From Carya illinoinensis (lineage: Eukaryota > Streptophyta > Magnoliopsida > Fagales > Juglandaceae), in assembly GCF_018687715.1 (NCBI RefSeq), contig NC_056766.1, forward strand, positions 16,246,001-16,310,000: 64,000 nucleotides of DNA. Reading direction: 5' to 3'. A model generated the notes under the pieces. That model was not told the DNA's origin. It was given only the letters and a program-made list of their open reading frames with translations, and did no database searches. Numbering within the stretch: position 1 is the stretch's first letter; each line of letters starts with the position of its first letter. Shown here in pieces: positions 41,655-53,300 of this stretch. The position numbers and the translations under genes are program-made.

Positions 41655-42877
41655 CAAAATGGTGATCCAAGTACAAATTGATTTGCATTTTGTTTGTCTA
41701 TGCTCGCTGTACGTATATCGATCGTAGAGAACTTTGGGCTACTTGAGCTACTAATATTCCGAGCGAGTCTTCTTGGCTCATTTATGGGAATTTCAACATT
41801 ATTCGGGCAGATTCTGAACGTCGAGGAGGTTGACATAGATTGCCTCTAGCTATGGAAGAGTTCAATTCTTTCATTGATTCAATGGGATTATCAGAAATGG
41901 GGTCCTTTGGCAATTCTCTTTCGTGGTGTAATGGACATTTTGGCTTGTCATGTAGCTGGGCGCATTTAGACTGATCATTACTAAACTCAACAGCTATTGT
42001 GAATTTTCCTAGTGCGCACATGCAATATTTACCTCGGACCAACTTGGATCATGCTCCAATGATAATCTGGATGGCTCGGTATGGTTTCCCCTCTTTTAAA
42101 TTCCAAAAAATGTGGATTTCACATAAAACGTTTTTTGATTGTATAAAAAAAGCTTGGGAAGATGATGATATCAATGATAAGGGGTTGTTTAGACTGGTTC
42201 AGAAACTTAAAAAGACTAAAGGTTGTTTGAGTGCATGGAGTAAAACATCCTTTGGGAGAACGGACATTAACATCAATTTACTAGAGGCTCGTATTGAAAA
42301 TCTAGAGGAAGCCTTACAACATGGGTACTCAAAAGGTGATGAAAGTGATTTATTGATTTCTCGGTTGGAGTTAAATTTATGGCAACAAAGGGAATCCACT
42401 CGGTTAGCTCAACAAGGCAAACAAAAATGGTTGTCGAATGGTGATCCTAATATCCAGTTCTTCCAAGCCTTGAAGAGTCAGAATAATACCATGGTGCATG
42501 AGATGTCTCTCAGGGATGGTCGTCGGCTTATTTCTCCAGAAGACATTCACAATGAGGCTGTGAATTATTTTGTGGATTTTCTTGCTTTTAAACAGGGTGG
42601 CCAGCTTCCGGATTTGTTTCATTTGGTAAGCCCAATGTTCTTTGCAGCTGATAATATTGATTTTTGTAAGCTCCATTTGATCCAAGAAATAAAAGAGACT
42701 ATTTTCTCTATCTCGGTTGATAGTAGTCCAGGTCCTAATGGATTTGGCTCGGGTTTTTTCTGTTCTTGCTGGGATATTGTTGGTAAAGATGTTGTTGAAG
42801 CGATTCAAGATTTCTTTAAAGGTACCTCTCTCCCAAGATATTATTCAGCTATGTCTTTGGTTCTTTTCCACAGGTAG
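41655..42877 (+). pseudogene. LINE ORF2 endonuclease remnant and linker
   Basis: A degraded endonuclease shows LIYGNFNIIRADSERRGG (41,780-41,830; the usual GDFN is GNFN here) and SLSWCNGHFGLSCSWAHLD (41,920-41,970). From 41,999 a 292-codon frame carries the LDHAPMI motif (the conserved LSDHAPL-type block, 42,048-42,068), the helical linker ending in ARQQG..KWLSNGDPNIQFFQ (42,405-42,465) and the first RT block SSPGPNGFGSGFF (42,724-42,760). A stop with a frameshift at 42,877 ends it. Loss of the endonuclease Asp makes target nicking unlikely. Confidence 0.78.
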
Positions 42878-43700
42878 ATCATCCAACAGGCTTTGATAAG
42901 TTCAGACCTATTAGTTTGTGCATTGTGATTTATAAGGTTTGTTCCAAAATTCTGGTTAGACGTCTTTTGCCTTTTCTCTCCAAGTTTATCTCTCCAGAGC
43001 AAGGTGCATTTATTCTTAGAAGAAGTATTTTTGATAACATAAGTTTGACTTAGGAAATGATTCATAGTATTAATAAGGTGTGGTCTTGAAAATTGATATT
43101 GCTGAGACTTATGATAGTATTAACTGGAATTTTCTCTTGCATTTGCTTAAACACTTGGGCTTTTCGAAAATGGCTTGTGGTCTTATAAATCAATGTGTTC
43201 GTTCTCCGTGGTTTTCTGTAGTGATGAATGGAGTTTCAAAAGGTTTGTTCCTAGTTGGGCGAGGTTTACGCCAAGGCGATTCGATCTCGCCATATCTATT
43301 TATTATGGTGGAGGAGATTCTTTCTCGCATGATTAAGAAAGCCTTTTTGGATGGCAAGATATTGCCTTTCTATTACCCTCGAGGTACGCCTATTGTCACT
43401 CATCTCCTTTATGTCGATGACATTGTGATTTTTGTAAATGGGAATAAAGCTTCTATGGAGTCGATCTTTGAGATTTTAGAGCTCCATGGAGATTGGTTGG
43501 GCCAAATTGTGAGTAAAACTAAATCTTCTATTATTTTTTCCAAGAGGATATCTCTGCATAGGAGAAAATCTATTAATGAGCAGTCATCTATAAGCTGTCC
43601 GAATGCCCCTTTGTCAGTCTTAACCATGATTCAAAAATGTTTGTTGAATTTCTTTTGGGGTTCTAGGGAAGGCAAACCAAAGAAATATTGGTGTTCTTGA
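42878..43700 (+). pseudogene. LINE ORF2 reverse transcriptase (broken)
   Basis: RT blocks: FDKFRPISLCIVIYKVCSKI (42,892-42,950), SPEQGAFI (42,993-43,016), then after a stop KIDIAETYDSINWNFLLHLL (43,089-43,148), GRGLRQGDSISPYLFI (43,259-43,305) and the active site LLYVDDIVIFVNG (43,408-43,440), where both catalytic aspartates are present. The 206-codon frame 43,080-43,700 ends in a deletion-linked stop. The middle of the thumb region appears to be missing between about 43,600 and 43,620. Confidence 0.82.
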
Positions 43701-43775
43701 CAGAATATTAGCAAGCCTTGTCAAGAGTTAGTATAAAGGATCTCAAAGAGGTCCAAAAATCTCTCCATATGAAGT

Positions 43776-45170
43776 TTGCTAGTCATTAAGGAGAACTCCT
43801 TGTGGTTGAATTTCTTTCGGGCCAAATACATAAAAGATAATCATATTTCTCTTGTCAACCAGGCGAAAGGAAGTAGATTTTGGAGAAGTATTATGTCTTG
43901 CATGTCGGAGGTTCTAAAAAACTCCAAATGGAAACAACTAAAGGATGTCAATATTTCCTTTCGGTGGGACAATTGGCTTGAGAAGAGGCCGCTTTGTGAA
44001 ATAGTTTCCATTTCTGACTGTTTGAAGCTTAGAGTGAAGGACTGTAGAGTGGAGTCTGGGTGAGATGTCTCTTTGATTCAAAGATTAATTGGGGAGAGTC
44101 ATTTTGCTGCTATTCTCCGCACGCTTTGTAATGCTAAAGCAAGGGAACACATCTTAGTGTGGACAGGAAATTCTGAGGGTAAATTTTCTACTCATAATGC
44201 TTGGTACATTGTGAGAGTTCGATCTCCCAAGGTACAGTGGTTGCGCTGGGTTTGGAATTCTATTTTGCCTCATAATATTTTTGTTATTGCTTGGAAGGCT
44301 TTCACTTCTTCGTTAAGTGTTGATGAGCGGTTGAGAAAGGTGGGCATTTCCATTGCTGTGTTAATGGTTGCTATGAAGATCAAAACCATGTTCTAGCTGA
44401 TGGGGAATTTGCTCGAGAGATATGGAAGAAAGCTGCTGTGCTTGTTGGTTTGAATTATGTTCCTAGGCAAGATTGCCATAACACTATTTCCATATGGTTC
44501 GGTAAGGCTTCTAAGAATTCTCAATTTGGCCAACTTTTGGGTCTTATTCCTATGATTATCACTTGGCAACTCTAGCTTAGAAGATATAAATGTCATATAG
44601 AAGGTCTCTACAACTCAATTAGTGCTGTTTGGTGGGAGATTTTGTATTGGAACGGACGAGTGGGTGAAAAATTGAAATCAGGTACGTTTTTAATATCTCA
44701 TGATGATGAGACTATTTTACAAAGCCTCAATATTCCTATTAAACCTCCGAAATCAAAACCTATTGTGCATTGTCAAGTGGCTTAAACCTACTCAATCTTG
44801 TGTGAAGCTAAATGTGGATGGTAGTCCGTTAGGTGCCATTCAGGTGTTGGAGGGGTCACTAGAGATCATAGTGGAAAGTTGATTAGATGTTTTGTGGAAC
44901 ATGTTGGCTTCAGATCAAGTAACTATGCTGAAGGGATAGGGCTCCTTCTTGGATTACAGATTGTGAAAAGCCTGAATCTAGTTAATGTTGATATTGAGCT
45001 TTATTCTATGATTGTTTTCCAGTGGGTGATGAAATCTCATTGTGGTCTATGGTATTTTGAAAATTTTTAGGAAGAAATTCTTGAGATTCTTGGTACATTG
45101 AACTATTCTATTTCTCATGTATATAGACAAGGTAATGCTCCTGCAGATTTTGTTGGTTCGTATGGGTTCT
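43776..45170 (+). pseudogene. LINE zinc-binding RT-associated and RNase H domains (broken)
   Basis: The region after RT includes SRFWRSIMSCMSEVLKN (43,875-43,925), RWDNWLEKRPL (43,963-43,995) and SEGKFSTHNAWYIVR, then WVWNSILPHNIFVIAWKAFT (44,245-44,305). RNase H begins at CVKLNVDGSPLGA (44,790-44,840) with the first catalytic Asp. SSNYAEGIGLLLGLQI (44,914-44,965, catalytic Glu replaced in context by AEG) and HVYRQGNAPADF (45,117-45,150) follow. Stops at 44,880 and 45,070 and one frame change interrupt it. Confidence 0.75.
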
Positions 45171-45460
45171 GACGGTATTAGTATGATATGGGAGGATTTC
45201 TCTTTACTTCCACATTTACTAGAAGGAATATTAAAGACTGACAAAATGGGTCTTCCTCATGTTAGATTTGCTAAATTTTGTTGGTTGTTGTTGTTCTTTT
45301 AATAATTTTTGTTGTTCTTGTTGGATTTTGGTTATAGAGTATAAGGTCTTTTCGACACTTGGGTTTTGGGTGTACTTTCTTGTAACCCCCCAAGTGTGAT
45401 GTTATTACCACAGTATTCCTCCACCATAAGTAAGGGTTTATGAATAAAATTGAGAAGGGG

Positions 45461-46377
45461 TCACTCTTGGACATGTGGCCCCAACTCTTCTTCTTTTATT
45501 TATTTATTTATTTTAAAAAAAGAACCACTGGGCAAATAAGTGAGAACCACTTAGCTTGAGATGGTAGTGGTTCCATCAATAAAGCGTGGAGAAGCCAACA
45601 CAGTTTTTAACTTTTAATCTTGAGAAGTAAATGCAGTGTTTCCTTGGTAATGCATGAGATTGGGATAAGGCTATCAGTAGTGAAAATCGGCAAACCCAAT
45701 AGGGGCTGGGTGACAACGCCCACAAATAACACAGTATTTCCTTGATAACATGCAAACTTTGTTGGGGAAAATATGGAAAGAGTATAACTAGGGATCAGCA
45801 ACTGTAGCTCATCATTCGTTGCACACCGTATGTGGATATAATTTGTTTTTTCAAGAAAAATGCATGTTTTGCATTGTGGGTTTTACATTTTTGAAGTCAT
45901 TCAAATTTTGCATGCATATCCCACAAAACCCACCCTCCTCCCTCATCAAGACCTGAGTTGGCTTCCTCTTCCCAGCCCCACCTTGCGATGGCATCTCTTT
46001 GTTTAGCACCACATCAAGATGCTCCGCTATTTGCCACTCCCAGCGAGCTGATTGAATGGAGAAAACTAGGTTGCATCCTCCGAAGAAGCCCCTCCTCCCT
46101 CCCCAAGCAACCCAGGATGCCCTCCCTCTACGTAGGGCCACCAAGCGATGTCATCCATCTGTTCAATGCCACCTAGTGAAGCTTATCAGTCTCCCTAGCA
46201 GCATCTCTCCCCGTGAGCTCATTTAACAGACCAAACCCCTGACGCTACTCCGGTGGAGCTCTGTTTCACCGCCGCCCCCGCTCAGCTTCGTAGGTAAATA
46301 TTGTACTATTTTTCGTTCCATATGATTAAGTTCTTAGGGAGAGTAATGCCAGCTAACTTAATAGTATTCCAAATGAT
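45461..46377. other. Spacer, one GC-rich stretch
   Basis: A (TTTA)n-like run lies near 45,494-45,513, and a short direct repeat of GCAGTGTTTCCTTG(G/A)TAA occurs near 45,632 and 45,731. The stretch 45,950-46,295 is notably GC- and C-rich with a 72-codon frame but no recognisable domain. I cannot assign it. Confidence 0.35.
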
Positions 46378-47398
46378 CAGGTTTGATGTAATATTGGGTA
46401 TGGACTAGTTGGCTTCCTACCACTCCAGTTTTATGTAGTATTGACTGACTTAAAAAAGAGGTGCTATTTAGGCCCCTTAAGGAAAGTGAATTTTGGTTTG
46501 CGAGGTCAAAACTGTGCTTGCTTCCACCAATTATATCTGTTGTTCAGGTTGGAAAGTTATGGCGTGAAGGTTGTCAGGGATTCTTAGCCTATGTTGTTGA
46601 TTCACCAAAGGAAGAGTTGAAATTGGAGGAGATCCCTATTGTGAGGGAATATCCGAAGGTATTCCCTGAGGATTTGTCTAGATAACCACTCGACTAAGAA
46701 ATGGAGTTTGCCATTGACTTAGTTCCAGGCATGACACCTCTTTCTAAGGCTCCTTATCAAATGGCGCCATCCAAGCTCACATAACTCAAAGAATAGTTGT
46801 AAGATTTATTATCCAAGGGTTTTATCAGGCCTAGTCTGTCACCATGGGTAGCTCTGATTTTATTTGTGAAAAAGAAAGATGGGACTATAAGGATGAGCAT
46901 TGACTATAGGAAACTTAATCGAGTAACCATAAAGAACAAATATTCGCTATCCTGCATAGAGGATCTGTTTGATCAACTCTATGCCACTCAGGTATTTTCA
47001 AAGATTTATCTTTGATTGGTGTATCATCAATTGAAGATCAAGGCAGGGAATGTGCCCAAGACATCTTTCAGGCCCAAATACGACTATTATGAATTTATGG
47101 TCATACCTTTTGGCATGAGCAATGCCCCAACAATATTCATGGACTTGATGAACAGAGTATTTCACGACTTCTTAGATAAGTTGTGGTTGTATTTAATAAT
47201 GACATATTGATATACTCCAATAGCAAAAGTAAGCATGAAGAACATTTGAGATTGGTACTTGGGACACTCAGGGATAAGAAGTTGTTCACTAAGTTAAAGA
47301 AGTGTGAATTCTAGCTCGAGTCAATTGCATTTCTTGGTTATGTAGTTTCAAAAGAGGGCATTTTAGTAGACTTGGGAAAAGTTGAAGCAATGGTTAAT
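46378..47398 (+). pseudogene. Ty3/gypsy pol fragment (Tekay-like), cut off by the tandem array
   Basis: Plus-strand blocks: FDVILGMD (46,381-46,404; end of protease region), GFLAYVVDSPKEELKLEEIP (46,580-46,640), VREYPKVFPEDL, then RT blocks [20 protein letters not shown] (46,863-46,922), TSFRPKYDYYEFMVIPFGMS (47,060-47,120) and NAPTIFMDLMNRVFH. The active-site DD block near 47,190-47,215 is frameshifted. FLGYVVSKEGI and KVEAMV follow until 47,398, where the similarity stops at the first unit of the array. No LTRs remain. Confidence 0.8.
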
Positions 47399-50300
47399 CG
47401 GTTGCAAAATTTCAGATTTTTTCTAAAAAAAGCTCTCATACCATATCAATCCTCAAGAAAGATAAAAAAAGCATTGGGTTCATAAAAGTGTAGCGGTACC
47501 CCTTACCCTTCTTCCATCGTTGAGAATGGAGAGTTTCAGTGAGATGCTCGTTGACATCTTCCTGGATGCGAGATCGGACCCAAGAGCCAGATCTGACCTA
47601 GTCTCGGCTTCGCAAGAGCACATAGTTGTTTTAATAAAAAAAGACAAAAATAAAGAGTAAGCAAGAGTGCATACAGCTCGCATTTTTGCTCAAGAAGCTT
47701 ATCAAGTTCAACAAGTGGGAAGGGATAGATTATATTTTACAAGTTTTTTCTTGCAACAATGGTAGCAATCACTACTGAACTCGCTAGAGCAATCACGTGA
47801 GGCCATAAAGCATCACAAATGCAAAGATCATAAAAAAGATTCATTCTTTTAGTATGTATATATAAATGGCTGAATTGAATTGTTAGATTTACCTATACGT
47901 GTTGCTTAGAGGGGTACAGTCGTGAAGATAATCAATATAGATGGATATATCTATTTCGATTTTCTGCATTAATTGGAGTGATTCTCTCCCTAATAACTCC
48001 AAGGCTTTACCCAGCATACGTTGTTGTGTGGCCCTGCAAGACTTATCAAATCCATTATGGGTTCTTTGGCATTCACTACGATGGACCTATAAGTACTACA
48101 TATCCATTCCAACTATCAACATCAAGAATGAGATAAATAGGTTGCAAAATTTCAGATATTTTCTAAAAAAAGAGCTGATACCGTATCAGTTCGCAAGAAA
48201 CATAAAAAAAGCATTGGGTTCATAAAAGCGCCATGAGGTGCTCGTCGACATCTTCAATGATTCGAGACTTGACCCAAGAGCCAGATCTGACCCAGTCTTG
48301 GCTTGGAATATTGGGGGGTTAGCATGGATTATTTATCAAAGTCTTGAACCAACTGTAAGTGCACATAATTGTTTTTATAAAATAAGACAAAAATAAAGAC
48401 TAGGCAAGAGTGCATACATCTCGCATTTTTGCTCGAGAAGTTTATCGAGTTTAGCAAGTGGGAAGGGCTAGAATATATTTTACTAGTTTTTTCTTACAAC
48501 AATGGTAGCAATCACTACTGAACTAACCAGAGCAATCACATGAGGCTATAAAGCATCACAAATGCCAAAGATCGTAAAAAAGATTCATTCTTTTAGTATG
48601 TATATATAAATGGCAGAATTGAATTCTTAGATTTACCTATATGTGTTGCTTAGAGGGGTACATTTGTGAAGGTAATCAATGCAGATGGATATATCTATTT
48701 CAATTTTCGGCATTAATTGGAGTGATTCTCTACCTAATGACTCCGAGGCTTTACCGAGCATTTGTTGTTGTGTGCCTCTGTAAGACTTTTCAGATCCATT
48801 ATGGGTTCTTTAGCATTCACTACGATGGACCAATAAGTACTAAATATCCATTCCAACCATCAACATTAAGAAAGAGAAAAATAGGTTGCAAAATTGTTGA
48901 AGTTTTCCTAAAAAAAGCGTTGGGTTCATAAAAGTATAGCTGTACCCATTACCCTTCTTCCAGTGTCGAGAACAGAGAGTTTTCATGAGATGCTTGTTGA
49001 AATCTTCTTCGATGCGAGACTTGACCCAAGAGCTAGATCTGACCCAGTCTTAGCTTGGAATATTGGGGGGTTAGCATGGATTATTTATCGAGATTTTGAA
49101 CCCAATGCGGAAGAACATAATTGTTTTAATAAAATAAGACAAAAAAGAAGATTAAGCGAGAGTGCATATAGCTCGCATTTTTGCTCAAGTGGGTTATCAA
49201 GTTCAGCAAGTGGGAAGGGCTAGATTATATTTTACTTGTTTTTTCTTGCAACAATGGTGGAAATCACTACTGACCTAACTAGAGCAATCGCTGAGGCTAT
49301 CAAGCATCAGAAATGCTGAAGATTATAAAAAAAATTCATTCTTTTAGTATGCATATATAAATGGTTGAATTGAATTGTTAGATTTACCCATATGTGTTGC
49401 TTAGAGGGGTACAGTCGTGAAGATAATCAATACAGATGGATATATCTTTTTTGATTTTCTGCATTAGTTGTAGTGATTCTCTCCCTAATAACTCCGAGGC
49501 TATACCTAGCATACATTGTTGTGTGCCTCTGTAAGACTTATTAGATCCATTATGGGTTCTTTGGCATTCACTACGGTGGACCTATATGTACTAAATATCC
49601 ATTCCAACTATCAACATCAAGAATGAGATAAATAGGTTGCAAAATTTCAGATATTTTTCTAAAAAAAGCATTGATACCGTATCAATCCGCAAGAAGGATA
49701 AAAAAAGCATTGGGTTCATAAAAGTGTAGCTGTACCCATTATCCTTCTTCTAGGGTCGAGAACGGTGAGTTTCCATGAGGTGCTTGTCGACATCTTCTCT
49801 CATTCGGGACCTGACCCAAGAGCCAGATCTGACCTAGTCTAGGCTTGGAATATTGGGGGGTTAGCATGGATTATTTATCAAACTTTTGAACCAACTCTAA
49901 GTGCACATAATTGTTTTTATAAAATAAACAAAAATAAAGAGTAGGCAAGAGTGCATACATCTCGCATTTTTGCTCAAGAAGCTTATCAAGTTTAGCAAGT
50001 GGGAAGGGCTAGATTATATCTTACTAGTTTTTTCTCTCAACAATGGTAGCAATCACTATTGAACTAACCAGAGCAATCATGTGAGGCTATAAAGCATCAC
50101 AAATGCCAAAGATCATAAAAAAGATTCACCCTTTTAGTATGCATATATAAATGGCTGAATTGAATTGTTAGATTTACCTATATGTGTTCCTTAGAGGGTT
50201 ACAGTCGTGAAGATAATCAATACAGATGGATATATCTTTTTTGATTTTCTGCATTAATTGTAGTGATTCTCTCCCTAATAACTCTGAGGCTATACCTAGC

Positions 50301-53300
50301 ATACATTGTTGTGTGCCTCTGTAAGACTTATCAGATCCATTATGGCTTCTTTGGCCTACGATGGACCTATAAGTACTAAATATCCATTCCAGCCATCAAC
50401 ATCAAGAAAGAGAAAAATAGGTTGGAAAATTGTAGAAGTTTTTCTAAAAAAAGAGCTGATACCATATCAATCCGCAAGAACGATAAAAAAAGCGTTGGGT
50501 TCTTAAAAGTGTAGTTGTACCATTACCCTTCTTCTAGTGTCGAGAACAGAGAGTTTCCATGAGATGTTCATTGACATCTTCTTCGATGCGAGACCTGACC
50601 CAAGAGCCAGATCTGACCCAGTCTCGGCTTGGAATATTGGGGTGTTAGCATGGATTTTTTATCGACCTTTTGAACCCAACGTAGAAGAACATAATTGTTT
50701 TAGTAAAATAAGACAAAAATAAAGAGTAAGCAAGAGTACATATAGCTCGCATTTTTGCTCAAGAAGCTTATCAAGTTTAGCAAGTGGGAAGGGCTAGATT
50801 ATATTTTACTAGTTTTTTCTTGCAACAATGGTAGCAATCACTATTGAACTATTCAGAGCAATCACGTGAGGCTATAAAGCATCACAAATGCCAAAGATTG
50901 TAAAAAAGATTCATTCTTTTAGTATGTATATATAAATGGTGGAATTGAATTGTTAGATTTACCTATAGGTGTTGCTTAGAGGGGTACAGTCGTGAAGATA
51001 ATCAATACAGATGGATATATCTTTTTTGATTTTTTGCATTAATTGTAGTGATTCTCTCCCTAATAAGTCCGAGGTTATACCTAGCATACATTGTTGTCTG
51101 CCTCTATAAGACTTATCAGATCCATTATGGGTTCTTTGGCATTCACTACGATGGACATTTAAGTACTAAATATCCATTCCAACTATCAACATCAAGAATG
51201 AGATAAATAGGTTGCAAAATTTTAGATATTTTTTTAAAAAAAGCACTGATATTTTATCAATCCGCAAGAAAGATAAAAAAAGCATTGGGTTCATAAAAGT
51301 GTAGCTGTACCCACTACCCTTCTTCCAGTGTTGAGAATAGAGAGTTTCCGTGAGGTGCTCATTGACATCTTCTCTGATTCAAGACCTGACCCAAGAGCCA
51401 GATTTGACCTAGTCTCGGCTTGGAATATTAGCGGGTTAGCATGGATTATTTATCGAACTTTGAACCAACTGTAAGTGCACATAATTGTTTTTATAAAATA
51501 AGACAAAAATAAACAGTAGGCAAGAGTGCATACATCTCGCATTTTTGCTCAAGAAGCTTATCAATTTCAGCAAGTTGGAAGGGCTAGATTATATTTTACT
51601 AGTTTTTTCTTGCAACAATGGTAGCAATCATTACTGAACTAACCATAGCAATCACGTGAGGCCATAAAGCATCACAAATGCCAAAGATTGTAAAAAAGAT
51701 TCATTCTTTTAGTATGTATAAATGCAGAATTGACTTGTTAGATTTACCTATACGTGTTGCTTACAGGGGTACCGTCGTGAAGATAATCAATACAGATGGA
51801 TATATCTAATTCAATTTTCAACATTAATTGGAGTGACTCTCTCCCTAATAACTCCGAGGCTTTACCCAGCATACGTTGTTCTGTGCCTCTCTAAGACTTA
51901 TCAGATCAATTATGTGTTCTTTGGCATTCACTACGATGGACCTATAAGTACTAAATACCCATTCCAACTATCAACCTCAAGAATGAGATAAATAGGTTGC
52001 AAAATTTCAGATATTTTTCTAAAAAAAGTGCTGATACCGTATCAATCCGCAAGAAAGATAAAAAAAAGCATTGTGTTCATAAAAGTGTAGCTGTACCCAT
52101 TACCCTTCTTCCAGTGTCGAGAACGGAGAGTTCCATGAGATGCTCATCGACATCTTCTCTGATTCGAGACCAGACCCAAGAGCCAGATTTAACCCAGTCT
52201 CGGCTTGGAATATTGGAGGGTTAGCATGGATTATTTATCGACCTTTTGAACCCAACGCAGAAGAACATAATTGTGTTAATAAAATAAGACAAAAATAAAG
52301 AGTGAGCAAGAGTGCATATAGCTCGCATGTTTGCTCAAGAAGCTTATCAAGTTCAGCAAGTGGGAAGGGCTAGATTATATTTTACTAGTTTTTTCTTTCA
52401 ATAATGGTAGCAATCACTACTAAGCTAATAAGAGCAATCACGTGAGGCCATAAAGCATCAAAAATTCCAAGGATCATAAAAAAGATTCATTCTTTTAGTA
52501 TGTATATATAAATGGCTGAATTGAATTGTTAGATTTACCTATAAGTGTTGTTTATAGGGGTACAATTGTGAAGATAATCAATATAGATGGATATATCCTT
52601 TTCGATTTTCTCCTCTAATTGTATTGATTCTCTCCCTAATAACCCGGAGGCTTAACCTAGCATACATTGTTTTGTGCCTCTGTAAGAATTATCAGATCCA
52701 TTATAGGTTCTTTGGCATTCACTACGATGGACCTGTAAGTACTAAATATCCATTCCAACTATCAACATAAAGAATGAGATAAATAGGTTGCAAAATTTTA
52801 GATATTTTTCAAAAAAAAGCGCTGATACCATATTAATCCGCAAGAAAGATAAAAAAAGTGTTGGGTTCATAAAAGCGTAGCTGTACCCCTTACCCTTCTT
52901 CCACTGTTGAGAATAGAGAGTATCCATGACATGCTCGTTGATATCTTCTCTGATACGAGACCTGACCCAAGACTTAGCAGATCCAATATGGGTTCTTTGG
53001 CATTCACTACGATGGACCTATAAGTACTAAATATCCATTCCAACCATCAACATCAATAATGAGAAAAATAGGTTGCAAAATTGTAGAATTGTTTCTAAAA
53101 AAGTTGCTGATACCATATCAATCCGGAAGAAAGATAAAAAAAGCGTTGGGTTCTTAAAAGTGTACCTGAACCCCTTACCTTTCTTCCACCATCGAGAATG
53201 GAGAGTTTCCATGAGATGCTCGTTGACATCTTCTCTGAAGCGAAACCTAACCCAAGAGCCAGATCTGACCTAGTCTCAGCTTGGAATATTGGGGGGACTA

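Larger units (their letters stand above)
40641..45460 (+). mobile_element. Degenerate plant L1-type LINE with RNase H (second LINE)
   Basis: In order on the plus strand: ORF1 with a zinc knuckle, endonuclease, RT, zinc-binding RT-associated domain and RNase H, then a 3' UTR ending TATTCCTCCACCATAAGTAAGGG and AATAAAATTGAG. The full domain set survives but is cut by more than ten stops and frameshifts. The 3' tail resembles that of the remnant at 16.2 kb, so the two share a lineage. No TSD was identified. Confidence 0.85.
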
